Below are positions 1-7,987 of a stretch of DNA of 64,000 nucleotides, in pieces. A program made the position numbers and the translations under genes. Source of the DNA: Clarkia xantiana subsp. parviflora (taxonomy: Eukaryota; Streptophyta; Magnoliopsida; Myrtales; Onagraceae); assembly GCA_036873135.1 (NCBI GenBank), contig JAPTYO010000017.1, positions 7,068,001 to 7,132,000 on the forward strand. The letters run 5' to 3'. Every line of letters starts with the position of its first letter. The stretch's first letter is position 1. The notes under the pieces were generated by a model. The model saw only the letters and a list, made by a program, of their open reading frames with translations, was not told where the DNA came from and searched no databases.

Positions 1-177
1 ATTTTTTCTAAGTATGGGATACTAGAAAATAAACCTTAGGGGATGTTAACTATGGTGAGTGTGAGCTTAATCGTGGTTAACGGGAACTAGTTTTTGAATC
101 TTGTCCCTTGAAGTTTTCCTTCCTAAAATTCAACGGTGTTGATTTGGCAACTTTAGAAAAACCCTAGCCCTTTGTAT

Positions 178-184
178 TATAAAA
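178..184 (+). promoter_or_regulatory. TATA box of antisense gene (element A)
   Basis: TATAAAA followed by GGGGAAG and then ATTACCTCATT. The same TATA box and the same downstream ATTACCTCATT occur in B (18118-18124, minus) and in the diverged element D (51604-51610), always upstream of the antisense gene. Conservation over divergent elements supports a real promoter. The start of transcription is inferred, not seen. Bases 1-177 before it are noncoding and match B. Confidence 0.6.
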
Positions 185-429
185 GGGGAAGTGATTACCT
201 CATTCTCATTGTCCTTTTCTCTTCTTTTCTTTTTGGCGGTGGGATTTCTGGTCAGGCTTGTTTCCCGGGGCGTGCGTCGCATTGAGATACGTGTTTTCTC
301 TTTTTGTGTGAGCGTTGCCTTTGAGGGATTTAATTATGCTTCTCCTTTAATCGTTTCCTTACTTGTCTCGTTCTTGATTTGTATGTCTTCATGGTAATAT
401 AGTCCTGTTTGATTCGTCATTTTTCCATC

Positions 430-665
430 TTTTACTCTCATGTTCCCGCTTATTGGCGGGCGAAGTCTTCTATATTGGGATTATCATTATCTCCTTTTGC
501 CCCTTGTTTTTGCTTGTTGGCCCGTGGGTTTCTCTGTGCTGGGGGTAGTAACTATCTTCTTCTGCCCCCCAGCCTCTGCTTATTGGCTGATGAGGTCTCC
601 TTATGCTGGGGATTATGACTATCTCCCCTTGCCCCCTGCCTCTGCCTGTTGGCTGGTGGGGTTTT
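430..665 (+). repeat. Degenerate 66-bp minisatellite, 5' part of antisense gene
   Basis: About three to four degenerate copies of a 66-bp unit (core TGGGGATTATGACTATCTCC then CCCTGCCTCTGCCTGTTGGC). B carries the same unit in more and cleaner copies at 17475-17885. The unit is 22 codons long, so a frame through it stays open; whether it is translated is unknown. It lies where D has an antisense-gene exon. Confidence 0.8.
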
Positions 666-807
666 TCTTGTCGTCTTTCTATTTTTGTCTTTTGATTTTG
701 TATCCATCATTTTAGGGAGATGAGTTTGTATCTTTCGTCCACTGTTTGCTTTCTGTTTTCCTTGGACTAAGCCTGTGTTTTTTCAGGTCAGCAGAACTTT
801 CTGGTGA

Positions 808-1874
808 TTGATGAGGAGTAAGAGGCCAGTACGTGTGGGAGTGGTTAATTCCGGGACCGGATCTTCGATTGCAAAAAGATCGGTTTTCTATGGTGCGGGG
901 AGGTGTTCTCTAACTGGAGGTAAGGGTGGTGATGTTAGGGTGCCATCTTCTTTCTATATTGATGCCCCCCAATCGAAGGTCCGGGAGCCGTCTTTTCCTT
1001 CCTCCCTGTTTGGTGAGTCCTTGAGCAACTGAGTTTCCTTAGTGTACATTGGTATTTACTCTGTGCTTTGTTATAGGTAGACTTCGTCTTCCGCGTCTGA
1101 GTCGGAAGGAGCTGTCTCGTCCACCTGTTGATGGGATTGTCGGGTCTGAGTGGGCGCCTTATTATGGGCGTGGGGCTCGTTTTGACAATCAATCTTCTTT
1201 GCAAACTCCCGAGGTTGGAGTTCGTGTTCTGCAGTCTGCTGTTCCTTCTGCCGATCGTGTGTCCCTGTCCAAAGGGTCGGAGGCAACTTATGAATTGGCT
1301 CGTGATGTGTTGGCTCGCTATGCTCCTGTAATGTTATTAACCGTTTTATCCTTTAGCATACTTCTTCTCCGTGCGTTATCCGTCTCATCTTTTGTTTTTG
1401 TTGCAGGGTATGGCCGACCTTGTTAATTTATCCACCCTTGCTATTGATCTTGCTGAGGAGAGGAAGGTGTACGAGGACATTTGTGTCTCCCTTAACTCCA
1501 GTCTTATTAGCTGTTTGGAGCATAGTCGCATCACCGATTTGCGGTGCCGAGACTTGGAGGGTCGCATTGCTCTTCTCAATGAAGAGGTTGAGGTGTTGAG
1601 ACAAAGGTCTTATCGTGATGAGACACTCCGGGCTGCTGAGTTAGTCTCTCTGGAGGAAATGTTTCGTATGGAGGCGAGGGAGTGTGCCATTGCTGAGTAT
1701 AAGGCCTCTTCCGCTTATCAGGCTGCTATGGACGTTCGCTGCACTGTGGCGAAACGTATTTCCTTGAAGGAGATTCTTGAGCGTATTCACATGATTGCTC
1801 CTGACTTTCCTTTCTCTCGACTTGGTGATTTGTCAGACTTTGCTATTAAGCATATTGCGAAGATAAGGGAATAG
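808..1874 (+). CDS. Antisense spliced ORF (aORF) of Tat element A
   Basis: The gene lies opposite to pol, between the hairpin array and the 3' LTR. The gene model is exon 808-1012, intron 1013-1076, exon 1077-1327, intron 1328-1406, exon 1407-1874. Both introns have GT and AG ends and join the frames without a shift. The first is only 64 bp, short for a plant. The protein has a basic, Ser/Gly-rich N-terminal part, a middle module with GSEW and TPEVG motifs, and a C-terminal part rich in Glu, Leu and Arg with heptad-like spacing (likely coiled coil), ending near a DFPFSRLGDLSDF motif. D carries the same modules with the second intron in the same place. The weak resemblance to the putative gypsy-type transposon family PF04195 is from memory. 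Function is unknown. More exons may lie upstream. Confidence 0.78.
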
Positions 1875-2260
1875 TACCCCTATTTCTTGTGGTAGTCTCG
1901 TGTGTTTGTGAGTTGTGGTTGTTTTTAGAGTTTAAAACTCCACCTTCCTTAGTGTTGCTATCTTTGTCTGATATCCTTGTCTCTATTCGTTGCGTACATG
2001 GCCATGTGCTTATATCTCTTCTCATGATGTCTCCCTATGTCTTGTGTGTGGCTCTTTGGTTATGGACCCTTCCCTTGGTGTGTTTCCTTTACTTATCCTT
2101 CTTTCGTGCTTTCCTTCATGTCAAACCTGTCATTTCATAAAGGAAAAACATTACTTGTTCTTCACATTACTTTACTAGAGATTTCTTTCTCATGGTATCC
2201 TTCTGAGCATGGTGTGATGATCTCTTCTGATACCCCTTACACGGTATACGTTGTACTATT
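1875..2260. other. 3' flank of antisense gene, noncoding
   Basis: T-rich sequence between the aORF stop and the hairpin array. It is conserved in B (15861-16260) and partly in C (44330-44567). Short ORFs here are not conserved as protein. It probably holds the 3' UTR and polyadenylation signals of the antisense transcript. Confidence 0.6.
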
Positions 2261-2882
2261 AGACCAAAGATACGCTCTTGGTGGGCGTCGAAATCTGTTC
2301 ACGAGACAGGCTCTCGGACGGCACTTAACGTTTCACAGGATAGGCTCCCGGAGGGCTCAATTTAGACCAAAGATACGCTCCTGGTGGGCGTCGAACTGGT
2401 AGTTTGAAATCTACCTCAAGATACGCTCTTGGGGGCGTCGAACTGGTAGTGTTTTTTCTACCTCAAGATACGCTCTTGGGGGCGTCGAATCTGGTAGGTT
2501 GCAAATCTACCTCAAGATACGCTCCTGGGGGCGTCGAATTCGTAGTTTTTGGAAACCACTCTCAAGATACGCTCTTGGTGCGTCGAAGTCGTAGTGTAAT
2601 AACTACTCTCAAGATACGCTCTTGGGGGCGTCGAAGGTTGTTGTATGAACACTACTCTCAAGATACGCTCTTGGGGGCGTCGAAGTTCGTAGTTTTTTGA
2701 AACCACTCTCAAGATACGCTCTTGGTGCGTCGAAGGTCGTAGTGTAATAACTACTCTCAAGATACGCTCTTGGGGGCGTCGAAGGTCGTAGTATGAACAC
2801 TACTCTCAAGATACGCTCTTGGGGGCGTCGAATGTCGTAGTATGGAAACTACTCTCAAGATACGCTCTTGGGGGCGTCGAAC
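2261..2882. repeat. Tandem hairpin array (element A)
   Basis: About twelve units of 44-52 bp, each with the core CAAGATACGCTCTTG followed by GGGGGCGTCGAA. The core is an inverted repeat: CAAGA, a 5-base loop TACGC, then TCTTG. Two variant units near 2297-2359 carry other stems (CGAGA with TCTCG, and a less perfect GGA with TCC form). The unit spacers contain a second weak dyad, GTAGT with ACTAC. The array sits between the 3' ends of two convergent frames, pol and aORF. Arrays in the same position occur in B, C and D. Confidence 0.9.
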
Positions 2883-3181
2883 CTGTCATTGACTTGAAGT
2901 CATATCTGTGTAAGGATAACTTCGTGATTATACCACTACATTCACTTGAAAATACTTTTGAGTAATTACTACTACTCCCTTAGGAGCATTCATGTTTTTG
3001 TACACTTGGGATGCCTTGGTGCACCAAAACATCCTTTGTAGGAATGAAAGATAGTTGTAGAGTTGGAGTAACTTCGTGAGTTCTCCTTCTCAATAGTTGT
3101 TTTAGAAAAGCTTGTGAAGCTGAAACATGTAAAATGTGAAATATGAAACTAAGGATATGGTCTTTTGCTTGTGCTTTCTTC
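2883..3181. other. Spacer between array and pol end
   Basis: Noncoding. It aligns with 14889-15185 in B and, more distantly, with 57236-57520 in D, including blocks like GTGTAAGGATAACTTCGTG and GACATCC/AACATCC. Conservation across families suggests a structural or 3'-end-forming role; this is inference. Confidence 0.6.
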
Positions 3182-6100
3182 TTATACGTAGTACTTCTTT
3201 AGGTGCTCTCCACTGAAGGTGTTTGTGGAGATATACCCCTCCCCATCTTCGAGGCGGTAAGCGTTTACGTACGGAATTGACGCTATCTTGTATGGTCCTT
3301 CCCACTTTGGAGATAATTTTCTGACTTGGTCTAAGTGTGAGAACTCATTCCTTCTTAGTACCAGTTCTCCTACGTGGAATTGCCTCTCCTTGACTTGGCG
3401 GTTGTAGTATCTTGCTGAGACAAGGCGCATTCGTGTCTGTGCTTCTTCCGAATTCCATCTTTTATCCTCCACCATGTCTAAATCTAAAAGCCTTGCTTTG
3501 TTGTTCTCATGCTCCTCAAAGTACTTGGTCCTCAGTGATTGTACAGCTATTTCTGCTGGGGCCACCGCTTCAGTTCCGTACACTAGGCCAAATGGCGTTT
3601 CTCCTGTGGATATCTTTGGTGTTGTCCGTACTGCCCATAGAACATTTTCCAGCTCATCTACCCAACTTCCCTTGGTGGCGTGGAGTCGTTTCTTTAGGCC
3701 ATCTAGCACTATCTTGTTTGCCGATTCTACCTGTCCGTTTGTCTGAGGGTGCTTTACTGATGCAAAACGGTGGTCTATATTCAGTCTCTCACAATACCAC
3801 TGCAATTTCTTGCTCTTGAATTGTGGGTCATTGTCACTTATTATTGCTCTTGGCACCCCGTACCTCGAGACAATGTGAGATTGGATGAAATTGACGATTT
3901 GGTCGTCTGTTGTCTTCCCCATTGCCTTGGCTTCTATCCACTTGGAGAAGTAGTCTATTGCAACAATTATGCAAGTCTTTTGACCTTTGGTTTTCGGTAG
4001 GGGGCCTATCAAATCAATCCCCCATTGCGCGAAAGGCCAGGCTCCCGAGATAGAGCTTAGCTTTGCTGGTGGGGCTGTTATATTTCTAGAGTACCTTTGG
4101 CAGTGATCACATTTTTGTACCAAGTCTGCTACTTCTTTACTCATTGATGGCCAATAGTATCCTAGGTTGTAGACCTTTCGGCTTATTGACCGTGCTCCTT
4201 CGTGGCACCCCGCATCTCCCTCATGGAGTTCTGCAAGCACTCTCTCTGTTTCTGGGTATGCTATGCATTTGAGGAAAGGTGTGGAGTATCCTTTCTTGTA
4301 GAGTTCATTGTCCATCACTGCGTAATTCCTAGCCATCCTTTCAATCTTGACTGCTTCCACCTTATCCTTTGGGAGCTTTCCCTCCATGATGTATTGTCGC
4401 ATTGGTGTCATCCAGACTTCTGCCTCATCTATTGCTAGAACCTCCATTTGTTCTATCACTGATTGCATTCTTTGCTCTACGAAGTGAACCTCTTTGCCTG
4501 CTTCTGCCCCTAAGGCTAGTTTACTTAAGGCGTCTGCCTCTTGGTTTTGTTCTCTTGGGACTGACTCAATGTCGAAGCTTTGGAAGCTCTTTATCAAGTC
4601 CTTGGCTTGCTGTAAATATCTCTGCATGTTTTCGGACTTTGCAGTGTAGATTCCTTTCACTTGATTGACAACTAGTTGAGAATCACACTTGACCCTTAAA
4701 TGCTTTGCCCCTACTCCCTTGGCTATTCTCAAGCCAGTTATTAGTGCTTCGTACTCAGCCTCATTGTTTGTTGCCTTAAAGGTGAGTGCCATGGCATAGC
4801 GCATAGGTGTATCACTGTTTGGTGGGTATAGTAAGAGGCCTGCACCTGAACCTCCTCCGTTGGATGACCCATCAGTATGCATCTCCCATAATTCTTCTGG
4901 TTGTTTCTCGTGACTACTACTTGCCTCGCATGTAGTTTTGACTTCTCCCAAGTCTTCGTCTGGATTAATTCCGGTGAATTCGGCAATAAAATCTGCTAGG
5001 GCCTGACCCTTTATGGCTGTTCTTGGGGCAAAATGAATGCGAAACTCACTTAGCTCAATTGCCCATTTTGTCAGTCTTCCCGATGTGTCTGGTCTTTGGA
5101 GGAGGTGTTTCAATGGCTGGTCTGTGAGGACTGTTACTTCATGCCCATGAAAATACGGTCTCAACTTTCTTGCTGATATAATCAGTGCATAGAGGTACTT
5201 TTCTATTGGCAAGTAGTTGATCTCATACTTTGCCAATGTTTTGCTTACGAAGTATACTGGCAATTGTGCAGCGTTTTCCTCCTTGATTAGCACTGAGCTT
5301 ACTGCCACGTTGCTCACGGAGATGTAGAGGTAGAGGGGCTCCCCTGGTGTAGGCTTTTCTAGGGGTGGTAGTGTCTTTAGATGTTGTTTGAGTTGCTGGA
5401 AGGCTTCCTCACATCTCGGTGTCCATTCGAATTTCTTGTTTGCCCTTAGTACCTCAAAGAAGGGTAATGCCTTGTCTCCTATTTTGGATAGGAATCTGTT
5501 AAGGGCTGCCAACCTCCCGTTCAGTCGTTGAACCTCTTTGTGCTTCGTAGGTGACTGCATTTCTTCAATTGCTTGAAGTTTTTCGGGGTTTACCTCTATG
5601 CCTCGCTGGCTTACCATGAAGCCTAAAAACTTTCCTGATTGCACCCCAAATGCGCATTTTTTCGGGTTTAGACGGACTTGGTATTGCCTCATCCTTTCAA
5701 ATGTTGAGCGAAGGTTCTCCACATGGTCCTTCTTCTCTTTAGATTTGACTATCATGTCGTCCACATATGCCTCCATTGTCTTCCCTATCATGTCCCCAAA
5801 GATTTTGTTGACCATTCTTTGGTATGTCGCTCCAGCATTTATGAGTCCGAAAGGCATCACTGTGTAATGGTATATCTCGCTATCAGCGTAGAATGCTGTG
5901 TGAGGGGCGTCCTCAGGGGCCATTTTTATCTGGTTATATCCTGAGTATGCATCCATGAAGCTCATTAGTTGGTGACCTGATGTTGCATCCACTAACTGAT
6001 CTATTCTTGGTAGTGGGTATGAGTCCTTTGGGCATGCTTTGTTTAAGTCACGATAGTCGATACACATTCTCCAACTTCCCCCCGGCTTCTTTACCAGTAC

Positions 6101-7108
6101 TGGGTTTGCCACCCATGTCTGGAATCTGATTTCTTTGATGAACTTTGCCTTTAGTAGCTTTTCTACTTCTTCTTGGATAGCTATCTTTTTGCTTCCTCCC
6201 ATTGGTCTCACCTTCTGTGTTGTTGGTCGCGTTGCCGCGTCTATATTGAGCTTGTGTGAGATTACCTCTTCTGATATTCCTGGCATATCGTTTGGTGACC
6301 AGGCGAACAGATCCTTGTATTCCCTTAGTAAAGCTACTAAGTGGTTTTCCTCTTCCTGAGATAAGGCAGTCCCGATTTTGGCCTTCCTATCGGGTTCTTC
6401 TATGAGTATCTCTTTTAGTTCCTCCATGGGGGCTGGGCTTCCATGATCTTCTCTTGGGTCCTCGTCTACTAGTAGGACTTCTCTTGTTTTCTTCCTCTTG
6501 CCTAGTGCAATCCTTGCACATTTCCTTGCTACCTTCTGGTTACCTTTTACTTCCCCTATTCCTTGGCCTGTGGGGAATTTCATTTTCTGATGTAGTGTTG
6601 ATGGTACCATACCCCACTTGTTGATTGTAGTGGTACCCAGGACCCCATTGTACTCCTCCATTTCTTCTGTGATGAAGAATGGGACATTAATCTTTAGCTG
6701 TCTCTGGCCTGTACCCAGTGTCACAGGTAGTGTGACTGCCCCCAGTGGGTATGTTGGCTCTCCTGAAAATCCTACCAAGGGGGAGTGAACCTGTTTTATG
6801 CTACTTGGCCTTACTCCTAGTATGTTGAGGACTTTCTTGCTAATGATGTTGGGTGAGCTTCCACTGTCTATTAGGATTCTTCCAATGTCCATATCAGTGA
6901 TCTTCATTGTTATGACCAGGGCATCCTTGTTGTCTGGTAACACATGCTCCATGTCTCTTCTTGAAAATTCTATTATGTCTTCTCTCTTTCCTTCTGCTTG
7001 TTCTTCTTTTGGCTTAGGAGCCCCTAACTCTGCCATATATGCTTCTCTGGCATTCGCTGACTCTCCTCCAGCTCCATAACCTCCATGGATGACATATACG
7101 CTTGCCAT
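3182..7108 (-). CDS. pol: Pol polyprotein (PR-RT-RNH-aRNH-INT) without gag
   Basis: The frame is an uninterrupted 1308 codons. It has an aspartic protease (LIDSGSS near residue 80), reverse transcriptase (FMDAYSGYNQ, YVDDMIV near 445) and a first RNase H near 590-710. That domain lacks its usual first catalytic Asp, but TDQPL and the IEK glutamate remain. The second, archaeal-type RNase H has all four acidic residues (HTDGSS, NEAEYE, KCDSQL, EADALS, near 775-900). The integrase has a zinc site ending CDHCQRY and a DDE core (GIDLIGPLP, ISDND, QVESAN). The usual SDNG is SDND here, a substitution next to a catalytic Asp. The start at 7108 follows the primer site by about 30 bases and aligns with the gag-PR linker of D (IHGG...NARE), so gag is deleted rather than mutated. 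The frame looks translatable, but transposition would need Gag in trans. Confidence 0.95.
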   Translation of the reverse strand: MASVYVIHGGYGAGGESANAREAYMAELGAPKPKEEQAEGKREDIIEFSRRDMEHVLPDNKDALVITMKITDMDIGRILIDSGSSPNIISKKVLNILGVRPSSIKQVHSPLVGFSGEPTYPLGAVTLPVTLGTGQRQLKINVPFFITEEMEEYNGVLGTTTINKWGMVPSTLHQKMKFPTGQGIGEVKGNQKVARKCARIALGKRKKTREVLLVDEDPREDHGSPAPMEELKEILIEEPDRKAKIGTALSQEEENHLVALLREYKDLFAWSPNDMPGISEEVISHKLNIDAATRPTTQKVRPMGGSKKIAIQEEVEKLLKAKFIKEIRFQTWVANPVLVKKPGGSWRMCIDYRDLNKACPKDSYPLPRIDQLVDATSGHQLMSFMDAYSGYNQIKMAPEDAPHTAFYADSEIYHYTVMPFGLINAGATYQRMVNKIFGDMIGKTMEAYVDDMIVKSKEKKDHVENLRSTFERMRQYQVRLNPKKCAFGVQSGKFLGFMVSQRGIEVNPEKLQAIEEMQSPTKHKEVQRLNGRLAALNRFLSKIGDKALPFFEVLRANKKFEWTPRCEEAFQQLKQHLKTLPPLEKPTPGEPLYLYISVSNVAVSSVLIKEENAAQLPVYFVSKTLAKYEINYLPIEKYLYALIISARKLRPYFHGHEVTVLTDQPLKHLLQRPDTSGRLTKWAIELSEFRIHFAPRTAIKGQALADFIAEFTGINPDEDLGEVKTTCEASSSHEKQPEELWEMHTDGSSNGGGSGAGLLLYPPNSDTPMRYAMALTFKATNNEAEYEALITGLRIAKGVGAKHLRVKCDSQLVVNQVKGIYTAKSENMQRYLQQAKDLIKSFQSFDIESVPREQNQEADALSKLALGAEAGKEVHFVEQRMQSVIEQMEVLAIDEAEVWMTPMRQYIMEGKLPKDKVEAVKIERMARNYAVMDNELYKKGYSTPFLKCIAYPETERVLAELHEGDAGCHEGARSISRKVYNLGYYWPSMSKEVADLVQKCDHCQRYSRNITAPPAKLSSISGAWPFAQWGIDLIGPLPKTKGQKTCIIVAIDYFSKWIEAKAMGKTTDDQIVNFIQSHIVSRYGVPRAIISDNDPQFKSKKLQWYCERLNIDHRFASVKHPQTNGQVESANKIVLDGLKKRLHATKGSWVDELENVLWAVRTTPKISTGETPFGLVYGTEAVAPAEIAVQSLRTKYFEEHENNKARLLDLDMVEDKRWNSEEAQTRMRLVSARYYNRQVKERQFHVGELVLRRNEFSHLDQVRKLSPKWEGPYKIASIPYVNAYRLEDGEGYISTNTFSGEHLKKYYV

Positions 7109-7137
7109 CTTGCTAGTGATAGTTAGGCTTTCTGTCC

Positions 7138-7157
7138 GAAGCCCACGGACGGCGCCA
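7138..7157 (-). other. Primer binding site, element A
   Basis: On the minus strand this reads TGGCGCCGTCCGTGGGCTTC, two bases inside the 5' LTR. TGGCGCC-type sites are usual for Tat and Athila elements. The exact tRNA was not determined. Confidence 0.85.
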
Positions 7158-7159
7158 AG

Positions 7160-7987
7160 TGTTAAGTTATGAGATCTAGGTCAACGGGTGGTCGGCTTCG
7201 ATTTCACTCCTTACGGGGGATGTGTGCAATCCGGTATTTCTGAGTTGCCCTGTCTTAGCCTATCTTCTTCCTTCCTTCCTTCCTTCCTTGGCTTCCTTTC
7301 TCCTTCTACCCTGCAGAAGGGGCAATACCAGACACGGAGGGGGGGGGGGGTGCCTGGTGAACCCTCTCCGATGCCTAAGTCAGTATTCTTCTAGAGAGAT
7401 AAAGCTAGAGAGATGTCAGAGCTAAATTGTCCAAATGGCCAAGATGATCAAATGAGTTGTGAAGGTGGGGTATTTATAGGCAACGGTGTCATTAAGGTGG
7501 CTTAATGACATCGTTAGCCTTTAAACACAATTAATTAACCTTTAAGTGCATAATTAAGACCTTAGGATACGGAGAAAGTAGGCGGCGTGAACCGAGTGTG
7601 GGTGTCCGACAATGGCGCAGGGGCCCTTGGGGGGAGGAGAAATCCGACCCCCAAGGGTAGGGGTTGGGTGAGGGCACCCAACCCCTCCTAGGGAGGATGG
7701 GGTTGGCCAACCCCATCCCTCCTAGGAGAGATCGGGTTGGTCCACCCGATCTCCCCTAGGAGAGATCGGGTTGGCTGACCCGATCTCTCCTAGGGGAGGT
7801 CGGGTATGGCCACCCAACCTCACCTAGGTGAGTTTTACCCCGGCCGGACGAGCGCTCCGGCCTCGTCCGAGCCGTTGATGTGTTCGCGAAGTGTTCGGGT
7901 TGAAGTTTCGATTTATAATCGGTGATGGGACGATAAAAATACAACGGTTTGGAAGTCAACGGGTTCAAATTGGGCGTATATCCATCA
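7160..7987 (-). repeat. 5' LTR of element A
   Basis: 828 bp, starting TGATGGATATACGCC and ending CTTAACA on the minus strand (TG...CA ends). TATAAATA lies at 7471-7478. A run of about 12 G (7338-7350) and a GGAA microsatellite lie downstream of the TATA box. U3 holds the palindrome chain at 7620-7828. It is almost identical to the LTRs of B. Confidence 0.95.
7620..7828. repeat. Chain of palindromes in U3 (element A LTR)
   Basis: Consecutive hairpins about 34 bp long share CCTAGG at their joints. Examples are AGGAGAGATCGGGT with ACCCGATCTCTCCT, GGATGGGGTTGG with CCAACCCCATCC, and AGGGGTTGGGT with ACCCAACCCCT. They end with a longer GGGCCCTTGGGGG / CCCCCAAGGG hairpin. Stems differ from one another but remain complementary. 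Confidence 0.88.

Larger units (their letters stand above)
1..7987 (-). mobile_element. Ty3/gypsy Tat-lineage retrotransposon, element A (3' end off window)
   Basis: The element reads right to left: 5' LTR 7160-7987, primer site 7138-7157, pol 7108-3182, hairpin array 2882-2261 and antisense gene 808-1874. The first bases of the window match the stretch just inside the 3' LTR of sister element B (around 18300), so roughly 0.36 kb of internal sequence and the 3' LTR lie outside. No gag lies between the primer site and pol; only about 30 bases of leader separate them. The lineage call rests on pol domain order, dual RNase H and an extra antisense ORF, all known traits of Tat elements. The target duplication cannot be tested; the base pairs after the LTR (7988-7992) are GTATG. 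Confidence 0.93.

Noticed and set aside
2261..2882. CRISPR-like appearance (repeat of about 26 bp with about 22-bp spacers)
   Set aside because: The spacers are themselves related and repeat in groups, the repeats vary, the setting is a plant retrotransposon, and no cas gene is present.
3412..3819. Plus-strand ORFs over pol (also 3474-3746, 5598-5867, 6798-7079 and the mirrored set in B)
   Set aside because: They are shadows of the conserved pol frame on the opposite strand, with no conserved features of their own.
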